Shown: in pieces, positions 32,469-40,329 of the stretch
Numbering within the stretch: position 1 is the stretch's first letter
How the letters are laid out: every line of letters starts with the position of its first letter
Source: Akkermansia muciniphila
GTDB taxonomy: Bacteria; Verrucomicrobiota; Verrucomicrobiia; Limisphaerales; BJHT01
Direction: 5' to 3'
Length of the DNA stretch: 47,539 nt
Assembly (NCBI GenBank): GCA_945861535.1
Contig: CAMAUZ010000064.1
Span: 1 to 47,539, forward strand
Made by a program: the position numbers and the translations under genes
The notes under the pieces: generated by a model
Seen by the model: only the letters and a program-made list of their open reading frames with translations
What the model was told of the DNA's origin: nothing
Databases searched by the model: none

Positions 32469-33574
32469 CGGCCGATGCTCCTTCCTTGATTGAGGGCGAG
32501 CAGGCGGCGGCGGCAGGCGGGGCAGATGTCCTGGTAGTGAATGCGTCCGCGGGTGGTGGCGAAGCGGTAGTCGAAGCCGAGTTGGTCGAGCACGACTTTG
32601 AGGTCATCGACGTGCATCTGGCTGGCGAAGTCCTCGCCGCAGGCGCGGCAGTGGGCGCGCGGGCCGGTCGCGCCGGCTTTTTTGTAGAGGCTCACCATCA
32701 GCGAGCAGGTGCGCTGGAAAATGTGGAAGAGCTTGCCGAACGGAATGTAGAGCAGCAGCGAGACCACGCTGACCATGTGGACCACGGCCCACAGCCCGTG
32801 GCCGCGGCCGGCGAGGAATTTGTAGCTCACGGTCAGCGCGAGGCCGGTGACGGTGACGGTGAAGATGAGGACCAGCGGGAGGATGTCCTCGACAAAGGTC
32901 TGCGTTGCGCGCTCACCGGCGTCGGTGACGCGCCGCCAGGCCGCGAGCACCAAGCCGACGAGCACGATGACGGCGGAGAAGTTCAGCAGGTTGAACATCA
33001 CGAACGCCTTCGCGCTGTGGACGCTAAACTGGTCCACGGCGAGGCCGAGGGCTTTCACTTGATAGATTTCCGCGTTGTTGGGGAGGGATTCGAAATGCAC
33101 CCAGCCGAACACGAGCGGGAACGTGATGGCGAACGCGAGGGTGGAGCCGCCGGACAGGCACACGTGCATGACCCAGCGCAGCGGGCTGCGGCGCGCGATG
33201 AAGCTTTGGGTGACGAACTTGGTGGCGAGGGCGTGGCCGAGGGTGCCGGCGCCGAGGGGCAAGGTTGAAGAGTTGAAGGGTTGAAGGGTTGAAGCGTGGA
33301 CGGGGATGTTCGTTGCTGAATCTTGGGGGGCGGCGCTGGCGCGGCGAAAGAGGAGTTGCAGGCCGCGGCGGAAATACATCCGCGAGGGCGGGCGTTGGGC
33401 CCACGTCACGAAGCGGTAGCCGACGGCGAAGGCCGCGAGGAGCGTGCCGATGGCGTAGCCGATGACGGCGGGATCGAAGTGTCGCAATCCGTGCGAGCCG
33501 AGCCAGATGCCCGCGCCCACGGCGAGCGCGAGCGCCGCGCCACCGACGAGGCCGAGATGGTTGCGGGCGTTCAT
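32465..33574 (-). CDS. NarI/DsrM-like b-type cytochrome with C-terminal Cys motifs
   Basis: A 369-residue membrane protein with about six hydrophobic helices. The block HMVSVVSLLLYIPFGKLFHIF (H266 to H284) has the spacing of the haem-binding helix of NarI/DsrM-type membrane subunits (H...PFxK..H), and H137 may be a further ligand. Beyond the last helix a soluble tail has CRAC (C309, C312) and CPAC (C351, C354), which could bind zinc or an iron-sulfur centre. It would oxidise quinol and feed the nitrate reductase through the ferredoxin. Residues 92-104 (ASTLQPFNSST) come from an in-frame GGGTTGAA tandem repeat. It lies between the kinase/phosphatase gene and the nitrate reductase gene. Haem binding and quinol use are inference. 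Confidence 0.78.
   Translation of the reverse strand: MNARNHLGLVGGAALALAVGAGIWLGSHGLRHFDPAVIGYAIGTLLAAFAVGYRFVTWAQRPPSRMYFRRGLQLLFRRASAAPQDSATNIPVHASTLQPFNSSTLPLGAGTLGHALATKFVTQSFIARRSPLRWVMHVCLSGGSTLAFAITFPLVFGWVHFESLPNNAEIYQVKALGLAVDQFSVHSAKAFVMFNLLNFSAVIVLVGLVLAAWRRVTDAGERATQTFVEDILPLVLIFTVTVTGLALTVSYKFLAGRGHGLWAVVHMVSVVSLLLYIPFGKLFHIFQRTCSLMVSLYKKAGATGPRAHCRACGEDFASQMHVDDLKVVLDQLGFDYRFATTRGRIHYQDICPACRRRLLALNQGRSIGR
33260..33297. repeat. GGGTTGAA tandem words inside the NarI-like gene
   Basis: GTTGAAGAGTTGAAGGGTTG is followed by AAGGGTTGAAGCG: four GTTGAA words at about 8-base steps, in frame, coded as ASTLQPFNSST. The surrounding sequence has no such repetition. Confidence 0.6.
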
Positions 33575-33608
33575 GGCGACCTCCGCAGTGGGGTGTGGGA
33601 TCGTCTCC

Positions 33609-33715
33609 GGAGCACGGCCTTCAGGCCGCAGGAACGTGCGCTGGGCGGAGACGTTGGAACGTTTGAAAGCGCACAGTTCCAGTCGTGGCTTTCTGCGGCG
33701 TGAACGCCGCGCTCC
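33609..33715. repeat. GGAGCACGGCCTTCAGGCCG palindromic element, copy 2
   Basis: GGAGCACGGCCTTCAGGCCG at the left and CGGCGTGAACGCCGCGCTCC at the right, with an inner GAACGTGCG / CGCACAGTTCC pair. It is a shorter, more diverged copy of the element at 11188-11348. It lies between the kinase/phosphatase gene and the NarI-like gene. Confidence 0.78.
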
Positions 33716-33768
33716 GGACGCGTCTGGCGCGTTGGTGCGTTGGGTGTTTCACGAGAGGCGTTCATCGA

Positions 33769-35418
33769 TCAGCGGGAGAAAAGTTTGAAGGCCAGCAACA
33801 GGTTCACGACGAGGCTGAGGGCGAGCAGGAGCTTGAGCAGCAGCACGGGGTCGCGCTCGGCGAGCGACGCGCCGGCGCGGTGGAAGGGTTGCACTTTCTC
33901 GGGATTCTCCAGTTCAAAACGCATCTCGCTGTAGGCGGCGTAACGCTCGGCGGGCGGCACGGCGAGGGCGTGGAGCAGCACGGCGTCGAACCATGGCGGC
34001 AGGTGCGGATTCAACCGGCTGGGCGGACGGGGGGCGCGGAAGACGGGCGTCTGGAACGGCTCGATCTCGCCGAAGGGGAGCTTGCCGGTGACGGCTTCGT
34101 AGAGCACGACGCCGATGGCGAACAGCTCGGTGCTCTCGCTTACTGCCGCGCCGTGGAAGCGCTCGGGCGCGAGGTAGCTCGGCGTGCCGGCGCGGGTGTT
34201 GACGCTGAAAACTTCCGCGACACTGCCGAGGTCGATGAGCTTGAACGTGAGCGCGCCGCGTTCGCCGAGCACGAGGATGTTCTCGGGCTTCAGGTCGCCG
34301 TGGACGAAGTCGTGGCGCAGGAGGAACTGCGCGGCGTAGAGGAGGAATTTCCCAAGCGCGACGGCCTCGGCGGTGTCGAAGCGGCCATTCTCCGCGAGCC
34401 AGTGGCCGAGTGTCGGGGCGTGAAAATATTCGAGCGCGTAATAGCGGGCGGTCGCGTCGTCGGGCACGGACGCGGCGGGGAAGAAGTCGGCTTTGAGCGA
34501 GGTGGCGTGCCAGGTTTCGCGGATGAACTGCGTGAGCACGGCCTCGTTGGCGCGGGCTTCGAGCGGCGCGAATTTGAGCACGAATTGCTTGCCCATTTTC
34601 GCCGCGAGCCAGATGCGGTCGGTGGCGCGGAAGGAGCGGCGCAGCGTGAAGCCGTCGATGAGGTCGCCGGCTTTGAGCTGGTCGGGAATCGGCAGCGCCT
34701 CGGCCTCGCCGCTCGCAGGAGCACCGATGGCCTCGATCTCCAGGACTACGGCGGTGCAGTCATCGAGTGTCTCGGGCGTGGCGCGTTCGCGCGCCTCGGC
34801 CACGAGCGTGCGTGCGCTGGCGTGACCGGCGAGCAGGCGGGCGAGGTCGGCGTCGGGCAGTACATCGCTCAGGCCGTCGGTGCAGAGCAGCAGCACGTCG
34901 CCGGGCGCGAGGTCGGTCCAGACGACGTGCGGCGCGAGATCGTTGGCGAGGCCGAGGGCCTTGCGGAGGACGTGCTCGCGGTCGGGGGCGGACTCGCGGT
35001 GATCCTCGGAAAGTTGCGTGAGGTTGCCGTTGCGGAGGCGGTAGCAGCGCGAATCGCCGGCATTGACGAGATGCAGGCGGTCGCCGTCGAGCGCGACGGC
35101 GACGACGGTCGAGGCCATCTCGGGCGATTCGTAGCGGGCCAACCCTTCCTGGTGCAATTGGCGGTTGAGGTGACGCGTGATTTCCTCGAGCGCCTTGGCG
35201 GAACTCCAGGCGCGCGGGCGGTTGCGGAAGTTGGCGAGATACGTCGCGACGGCTTTGCGCGCCGCGTCGCCGCCGCGATGGGCCCCCCCGATGCCGTCGG
35301 CGACCACGGCGAGAAAGGTGCCATCATCAAAGGGGCGCGCCTCGGCGGCATCGTCCGCGGGCGTCGTCTCCGAGGCCGCCAGCACACAACTCGTGGCGCG
35401 CACTGCAAGCTTGGTCAT
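33769..35418 (-). CDS. PP2C phosphatase / Ser-Thr kinase fusion, membrane-anchored
   Basis: A 549-residue two-domain regulator. The N-terminal PP2C phosphatase domain shows VVADGIGG, NAGDSRCYRL, LLCTDGLSDVL and DDCTAVVLE. The C-terminal protein kinase domain shows the VLK lysine, HGDLKPENILVL (catalytic loop), IDLGSVAE (metal site) and GTPSYLAPERF. A final membrane helix (LLLKLLLALSLVVNLLLAFKL) anchors it. Such fusions next to nitrate transporters are known in Pseudomonas and others, so it likely tunes nitrate uptake or reduction by phosphorylation; the target is unknown. The ATG at 35418 starts at the domain border. ATGs at 35514 and 35523 are alternatives; the latter overlaps the transporter stop as TGATG, favouring translational coupling and a 35-residue longer N-terminus. 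Confidence 0.88.
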   Translation of the reverse strand: MTKLAVRATSCVLAASETTPADDAAEARPFDDGTFLAVVADGIGGAHRGGDAARKAVATYLANFRNRPRAWSSAKALEEITRHLNRQLHQEGLARYESPEMASTVVAVALDGDRLHLVNAGDSRCYRLRNGNLTQLSEDHRESAPDREHVLRKALGLANDLAPHVVWTDLAPGDVLLLCTDGLSDVLPDADLARLLAGHASARTLVAEARERATPETLDDCTAVVLEIEAIGAPASGEAEALPIPDQLKAGDLIDGFTLRRSFRATDRIWLAAKMGKQFVLKFAPLEARANEAVLTQFIRETWHATSLKADFFPAASVPDDATARYYALEYFHAPTLGHWLAENGRFDTAEAVALGKFLLYAAQFLLRHDFVHGDLKPENILVLGERGALTFKLIDLGSVAEVFSVNTRAGTPSYLAPERFHGAAVSESTELFAIGVVLYEAVTGKLPFGEIEPFQTPVFRAPRPPSRLNPHLPPWFDAVLLHALAVPPAERYAAYSEMRFELENPEKVQPFHRAGASLAERDPVLLLKLLLALSLVVNLLLAFKLFSR

Positions 35419-35522
35419 GGCAGAAGCAGCGCACGAAACATCGGCGGCGTCACGCCGGGAGTCCGTTGGCAGGATTGGCGCACGGGCTGGGGCTTCCAGA
35501 AGATCGGCGGTCATGCGCGGCA

Positions 35523-36734
35523 TCAGATGCGGGCCTGGGCCAGGGCGCCCCAGGTGGTGCGCCAACGCTTCTTCACCAGTCCCAGACCGATGAGGGCCAA
35601 GATGCAAAGGCTCGCGAAGATGAGCAGGCCGGTGAGGTAGCTGCCCGTGTGCTGGCGGGACTGGCCCATCATGTTTGCCAGCAGAAAACCGCCGAGACCG
35701 CCGCCGCAGCCGACGAGGCCGGTCATCAGGCCGAGCTCGCGGCCGAAGCGTTGCGGCAGGAGCTGGAAGACCGAGCCGTTGCCCATGCCGAACGCGCCGC
35801 ACGCGATGAAGAAGGCGGCGACATTGAAGGCGAGGTTTTCAATCAGGCCGCCGGCAATGAGCGCGAGGCACGCGACCGAGTAGTAGATGTGCAGCGATTT
35901 GATGCCGCCGATGCGGTCGGAGATGCCGCCGCCGAGCGGACGGCCGAGCGCGCCGATGGCCGTGCAGAGCGCGACCAGATCGCCGGCCTGCGAGTTGGTC
36001 AGGCCGAAGCGGTCCTTGAAATACATGCCGAGCGAATAGGCCAGCCCGACGAAGCCGCCGAAGGTGACGGTGTAGAAGAAGCAGAACCAGTGAACGTCCT
36101 TCTCGGCGAAGAGGCGGAGGTAATCGCCGATTTTCTTGGGCGTGAATTTCACCGGCGGCTCCTTGGCGATGACGCAAAAGGTCGCGAGCACGACGACCGC
36201 CGGGATGATCGCCAGGCCGAACACGGCGGGCCAGCCGTAGGCCGTGGCGAGCCGGGGCGCGAGCAGTGCGTCGATGACCACGCCGATGTTGCCCGCGCCG
36301 GCGAGGCCCATCACGAGGCCCTGCATGTGCGGCGGATACCAGCGCCCCGCCAACGGCAGCGCGACAGCGAAGCTCGCGCCCGCCACGCCGAGCACCACGC
36401 CCATGAGGAGCGTGGCCTCGTAATTTTTCAACCCGACGAGCCACGCGACGGTGAGTCCGGCGATGACCACGAGCTGCGCGAGGATGCCGGTGGTCTTTGC
36501 GCCGATGCGGTCCACGAGCAGGCCGAGCAGGAGCCGGATGAACCCGCCGGAGAGAATCGGCACGGAGACCATGAAGAAGCGCTGCTGCGGGGTGAGGTTT
36601 AGCGAGTCGGGCGCGGCGATCTGGTTCGCGAGCACGCCGAGCAGCGTCCACACCATGAAGCTGTAATCGAAGTAGAGAAACGAAGTGACCAGCGTGGGCC
36701 AGTGCCCGGCGGATTTGAGTTCAGACAATTTCAT
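35523..36734 (-). CDS. NNP family (NarK/NasA-type) nitrate/nitrite transporter
   Basis: A 403-residue membrane protein of the major facilitator superfamily with about twelve helices. Nitrate-porter features are the glycine-rich segments LAGAGNIGVVIDALLAPRLA and GGGISDRIGGIKSL, plus arginines in helices 2 and 8 regions (FIRLLLGLL; ALGRPLGGG). It imports nitrate for the reductase downstream. The start ATG at 36734 (MKLSELKSAGHW) is well placed at the first helix. It is the first gene of the nitrate cluster. The stop TGA overlaps an ATG of the kinase/phosphatase gene. Confidence 0.93.
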   Translation of the reverse strand: MKLSELKSAGHWPTLVTSFLYFDYSFMVWTLLGVLANQIAAPDSLNLTPQQRFFMVSVPILSGGFIRLLLGLLVDRIGAKTTGILAQLVVIAGLTVAWLVGLKNYEATLLMGVVLGVAGASFAVALPLAGRWYPPHMQGLVMGLAGAGNIGVVIDALLAPRLATAYGWPAVFGLAIIPAVVVLATFCVIAKEPPVKFTPKKIGDYLRLFAEKDVHWFCFFYTVTFGGFVGLAYSLGMYFKDRFGLTNSQAGDLVALCTAIGALGRPLGGGISDRIGGIKSLHIYYSVACLALIAGGLIENLAFNVAAFFIACGAFGMGNGSVFQLLPQRFGRELGLMTGLVGCGGGLGGFLLANMMGQSRQHTGSYLTGLLIFASLCILALIGLGLVKKRWRTTWGALAQARI

Positions 36735-37282
36735 CGTCGGGGGGAAGCAGCGCAGTCCATGTGCCAACTGCTCTCGGCGGCGGGAATGAGCGGGATGAAA
36801 TTTTTTCGAGGAGACGATGAAACGGCTTGGTTGACGGCGTTTGCGTGCCCTTTGGCGGGATTTCCGATGACTTGGCGGCCGGAGCTGCGGGCGGATTTTG
36901 CCGCCGCACGACGCCAATGCCGCGGGGCGGCGAGCGGTCCGGCGGTGGTTCATTTCGCGCAGCATGGCGAAAAAGGGGGCGCGCGGATGGAAAGCGGAGG
37001 CCGGGTGCAGCGGCGCTGCCTGCCGACGTAGCGCAGACTTCCAGGTCTGCTGTATCGCGGGTTTCCAAACCCGCGGGCGGTCCGGCCACCCGCGTCGCCT
37101 CGGCTGGTTCGACGCTCCCGAAACCCAGCGGCCCCTGCCGATTTAGAAATCGGCGATACAGCAGGTTTGGAAACTTACGCTACGGGGCGGCGTGCGGAGA
37201 CGCCCGCCGGAAGCCCCTGTCGGGCGCGTGGCTGGACGTGTTTCGCGTGGCGCTCCGTGCGGGGGGAACGCATTCTCCGCCC
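36735..37282. other. Region upstream of the nitrate cluster
   Basis: The 548 bases hold no gene. A possible sigma-54-like site on the minus strand (TGGCAC, then GC, at 36752-36767) lies close to the transporter start, see findings. The rest is mainly the multi-hairpin repeat at 37028-37183 and its flank. The nitrate cluster promoter should lie here but is not otherwise recognisable. Confidence 0.45.
37028..37183. repeat. GTAGCGCAG...ACGCTAC multi-hairpin element, copy 3
   Basis: GTAGCGCAGACTTCCAGGTC, GGGTTTCCAAACCC, CCGATTTAGAAATCGG and GTTTGGAAACTTACGCTAC. Point changes in the first and last hairpins (CCAGG for CCAAG; ACTTACG for ACCTGCG) weaken its stems, so it looks older than copy 1. It lies between the nitrate transporter and rbsD, which are divergent. 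Confidence 0.92.
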
Positions 37283-37672
37283 ATGATTATCGCTGGCATC
37301 GTCAACCCCCGACTTCAGTCGCTGCTCTGTCGCGTGCGGCACACCAACAGCCTCGTCATCGCCGACGTGGGTTTTCCGTCCTGGCCGGGCGTGGAAACCG
37401 TGGACCTGTCGCTCGTGCGCGGCGTGCCGACGGTGCTGCAGGTGCTCGAGGCGTTGCGCGCGCAGTGGCAGTGCGGGGAGATTTTCATGGCGCAGGAATT
37501 CGTGGAGCACAATGACCGCCGGACGCGTGCGGCGTTTGCGAAGGCGTGCGTCGGCGCGGAGTTGCGCTTCGAGCCGCATGTGGATTTCAAGCAGCGCGTG
37601 CCGCACGCCATCGGCCTGATCCGCACCGGCGACCCGATCCAGTACGCGAACATGATTCTGGTCTCGGCGTGA
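37283..37672 (+). CDS. RbsD/FucU family sugar mutarotase
   Basis: A 129-residue protein of the RbsD/FucU family, which interconverts ring forms or anomers of ribose or fucose. RHTNSLVIADVGFP carries the conserved early histidine, HVDFKQ the second, and YANMILVSA the C-terminal Tyr/Asn that contact the sugar. The length fits RbsD (about 139) or FucU (about 140) slightly shortened. No sugar transport genes are near, so its substrate is undecided. The ATG at 37283 follows a divergent repeat; no Shine-Dalgarno. Confidence 0.85.
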   Translation: MIIAGIVNPRLQSLLCRVRHTNSLVIADVGFPSWPGVETVDLSLVRGVPTVLQVLEALRAQWQCGEIFMAQEFVEHNDRRTRAAFAKACVGAELRFEPHVDFKQRVPHAIGLIRTGDPIQYANMILVSA

Positions 37673-38076
37673 GCGGCAGACCCCGAAGACGCAGGCTCCT
37701 CGGGACGGACACTTGGGGCGGGCCGTCTGCGAGCGGGCTTGTGGGAGACGAAGTGGGGAGTCTCAGACCTTTTCTGCGCGGGGGGCGGGCGAAGTTCTGC
37801 GGGCCGCTTTGGGCACGGCCTTGGGGAAACCCGGTTCGGTTTCACGACGCGAGGTTGGGAGGTTGGGGCAGGCCTCGCGCGGATGGCGGTTAGAGTCTCG
37901 TTACCTCGACTCCTACAAGGGACCGGAGCGCGGGCCGGTTTCAAGATTCGGTTGGTGTTTGCCAAGATCGGGAAAGCAGCGCCATGCTGCAGGCGTAGCC
38001 TGAATGTGGCGTCGGACCAGCAACGAAGCTGGCGCGCCCGAAACGAAAACCAAAACCAAAAAACCAACGAGGAATT
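37673..38076. other. Gap upstream of the yqjD-like gene
   Basis: I see no gene, no strong hairpin and no known repeat in these 404 bases. It ends in GAGGAATT directly before the YqjD-like start, one of the few clear Shine-Dalgarno-like words in the window. A promoter for the three-gene group should lie here. Confidence 0.4.
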
Positions 38077-38373
38077 ATGAGCGCAACAGCTGAAAGCACC
38101 GAAAAACTAATGGCGGATCTGCGCATTGTCGTGCGCGATGCCGAGGATGTTCTCAAGGCCACGGCGGGCGACATGAGCGAGAAAGCCAAGGAAACCCGGG
38201 CGCGTCTGAACGCGTCGCTGGAGTCGGCCAAGGCGGCGTATCAACGGCTCGAAGACAAGGCCATCGCCGGCGCCAAGGCGGCGGACGGCGTCATCCGTGA
38301 GCACCCGTATCAATCCATCGGCATCGCCTTCGGCGTAGGTGTGTTGATCGGCGTGCTGGTGGGCCGGAAGTAG
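38077..38373 (+). CDS. YqjD/ElaB-like (DUF883) ribosome/membrane-associated protein
   Basis: A 98-residue protein with a long charged helical N-terminal part (LMADLRIVVRDAEDVLKATA; YQRLEDKAIAGAKAADGVI) and a single C-terminal membrane helix IGIAFGVGVLIGVLVGRK. This is the layout of the DUF883 family (YqjD, ElaB), inner-membrane proteins that bind ribosomes in stationary phase in E. coli. It is first of a plus-strand trio with yqjE-like and yqjK-like genes. GAGGAATT before the ATG is a good ribosome binding site. Confidence 0.88.
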   Translation: MSATAESTEKLMADLRIVVRDAEDVLKATAGDMSEKAKETRARLNASLESAKAAYQRLEDKAIAGAKAADGVIREHPYQSIGIAFGVGVLIGVLVGRK

Positions 38374-38388
38374 GCAACCCCACGAACC

Positions 38389-38775
38389 ATGAACGACTCG
38401 CAGCCCTCCCCGGGGGGGCTTTTCCAAAATCTCAAGCGGCTGGCGGACGGCGGCCTGGCGCTGGCGCAGAGCCGGCTGGAGTTGTTCGGCGTCGAGCTGC
38501 AGATGGAGAAAGTGCGGCTGGTCGAGTTGTTGATCCTGGCGGCAATGGTGGCGGCGCTGGGCTTGATGACGCTGACGATGATCACGTTCACGCTGGTGTT
38601 CCTGTTCTGGGAAAGCGCGCGGATGCAGGTGTTGATCATCGTCAGCCTGGCCTACCTGGGGGGGACGCTGTTTGCCTGGCGGGCGTTGAAAAGGCGGCTG
38701 GCGGCCCGGTCGGCTTTTGACGGTACTATTAGTGAGCTCAAGAAGGACCGCGCATGTTTGGAAACCGAGACCTAG
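38389..38775 (+). CDS. YqjE-like phage-holin superfamily membrane protein
   Basis: A 128-residue protein with the YqjE/DUF1469 layout: an amphipathic N-terminal part (GLFQNLKRLADGGLALAQSR), then two strongly hydrophobic segments (LLILAAMVAALGLMTLTMIT and VLIIVSLAYLGGTLFAWRAL) and a basic end. The role in E. coli is unknown. It lies 15 bases after the YqjD-like gene and overlaps the next gene by 22 bases. Confidence 0.85.
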   Translation: MNDSQPSPGGLFQNLKRLADGGLALAQSRLELFGVELQMEKVRLVELLILAAMVAALGLMTLTMITFTLVFLFWESARMQVLIIVSLAYLGGTLFAWRALKRRLAARSAFDGTISELKKDRACLETET

Positions 38776-39083
38776 AGCTGCTGGAGGAGCGCCGGCAGAA
38801 TCTGCTCCTGCAAAGCGAGCTGCACCGGCGGCTGCTCGCGTTGGACTGGGCCAGCACGCGCGCCTCCGGTTGGTGGCTCGAGGCGGGGGCTGGCTGGCTG
38901 CGCAAGCTGCGGCCACTGCTGCTGGTGGCGGCCCCGCTGGCGGGATTCTGGTTCGTGCGCAAAAAGGCGGGCGACAAGCCGGCGGGTTTCACGCGCCTCT
39001 GGGAACGATTGGCGCTGGGGCTGACGCTTTACCAACGAGCGCGGAGTTTGTGGGAGCAGTTTCGAGGACCGCGGCCAGAATGA
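38754..39083 (+). CDS. YqjK-like protein
   Basis: A 109-residue protein: a helical charged N-terminus (LELLEERRQNLLLQSELHRR), a middle part WWLEAGAGWLRKLRPLLLVA that may insert in the membrane, and RKKAGDKPAGFTRLWERLAL. It takes the third position of the yqjD-yqjE-yqjK set. The start overlaps the YqjE-like gene by 22 bases in another frame, implying coupling. The similarity to YqjK is by position and general character, with little conserved sequence. Confidence 0.75.
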   Translation: MFGNRDLELLEERRQNLLLQSELHRRLLALDWASTRASGWWLEAGAGWLRKLRPLLLVAAPLAGFWFVRKKAGDKPAGFTRLWERLALGLTLYQRARSLWEQFRGPRPE

Positions 39084-39333
39084 CGCGGGGCGCGCCGCAG
39101 TTTGCGCCTCTGTTCGTGCCGTCCAGAAGCCTGCTGTCCCTTGGTCGCCCCGCGGAGCATTGAGCTATCTCGAGCGCACTCCCGCCTTTCTCCTCAGGTC
39201 GGGTTTCGTTTCCGCCGACACCCTGAGATGCGCTTTGATGATTCCCCATGATTTGCGCAAAACCCTGCGCGCACTGCGCGTTGGCGGGGTAAGTTGACCT
39301 AACTCGGGATAAACTGATCGAGCCAGCGGGCAC

Positions 39334-39362
39334 AAAAAAACGCGCCCCGCTGCGGGGCGCGT
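39334..39362 (-). terminator. Rho-independent terminator after tsf
   Basis: On the minus strand, the stem CGCGCCCCGC / GCGGGGCGCG is followed by seven T residues (seen as a run of A on the plus strand, 39334-39340). It lies 32 bases beyond the tsf stop. The remaining 250 bases up to the YqjK-like gene hold no feature. Confidence 0.92.
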
Positions 39363-39393
39363 TGAGAATTACTGGCTGGCTGGAACAGCCATT

Positions 39394-40236
39394 TTACGAG
39401 GCCGGCGTCTCGCCCACCTGGAAGCGCACGAATCGCCGGATCGTGATCTCGTCGCCGACCTGCTTGCCCACGGCGGCGACATGTTCCTTCACGGTCACTT
39501 CGCCGTTCCGTTTCACGAAGCCCTGATCGATCAGGCAGCCGGTCTGATAAAACTTCTCGAGCTTGCCCTCGACGATCTTGGCGATGGCCTGCGGCGGCTT
39601 GTTCTTCACCTGTTCGGCCGCGATTTCGCGTTCCTTCTGGATAATCGCCGGATCGATGCTTTCGCGGGAGACCGCATAGGGGCTGGCGGCGGCGATCTGG
39701 AGGGTGATGTCGCGGACGAGCTGCTTGAAGTCCTCGCTCGCCACAGTGGCGTCCTTGCCGGCGCCGACTTCGACGAGCACGCCGACCTTGGAGCCGGTGT
39801 GAATGTAGGCGGCCACGAGGCCGTGCCCGGTCACTTCCATACGATGGAAGCGGGGGATTTTGATGTTCTCGCCGATCTTGGCGACCTGCGCCACGCGCGC
39901 GGCCTCGAGATCCGCGGCGGGATTGGCCGCGAGCGTCTTCGCGACGTCGTCGCAGAACTCGCGGAACGAATCGTTCTTCGCCACGAAATCGGTCTCGCAG
40001 TTGATCTCGACGATCACCCCGGCCCGGGCGCCGGGCTGGATGTGCTGGGCGATGACGCCTTCATTGGCGTCGCGCAGGGCTTTCTTGGCGGCGGAGGCGA
40101 CGCCGCGTTTGCGGAGGATGTCCACGGCGGCGGAGAGATCGCCGTTGGATTCGGTGAGCGCTTTCTTGCAGTCCATCAAACCGGCGCTGGTCATTTCGCG
40201 CAGTTTGCCAACGTTGGCGGCATTAATTTCGGCCAT
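39394..40236 (-). CDS. Elongation factor Ts
   Basis: A 280-residue guanine-nucleotide exchange factor for EF-Tu. The N-terminal UBA-like domain LREMTSAGLMDCKKALTESN and the core motif NCETDFVAKND are typical, and the downstream part NKPPQAIAKIVEGKLEKFY matches the C-terminal domain. The length is normal. It follows rpsB on the same strand after a 93-base gap containing the inverted pair CGCCGCCGCC / GGCGGCG, which might act as an attenuating hairpin. Confidence 0.97.
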   Translation of the reverse strand: MAEINAANVGKLREMTSAGLMDCKKALTESNGDLSAAVDILRKRGVASAAKKALRDANEGVIAQHIQPGARAGVIVEINCETDFVAKNDSFREFCDDVAKTLAANPAADLEAARVAQVAKIGENIKIPRFHRMEVTGHGLVAAYIHTGSKVGVLVEVGAGKDATVASEDFKQLVRDITLQIAAASPYAVSRESIDPAIIQKEREIAAEQVKNKPPQAIAKIVEGKLEKFYQTGCLIDQGFVKRNGEVTVKEHVAAVGKQVGDEITIRRFVRFQVGETPAS

Positions 40237-40329
40237 AGGAATTAAGGTGATTGAGGGTTGTCGCTGAGAGGTTGAAAACGCGGACGCCGCCGCCCTTCCG
40301 GATCGGCGGCGCCGCAGTGGGTGAAACGA

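Noticed and set aside
39084-39333. Small minus-strand frame between the YqjK-like gene and tsf
   Set aside because: The translation is low in conserved features and contains repeat-like phrases; the real signal here is the tsf terminator.
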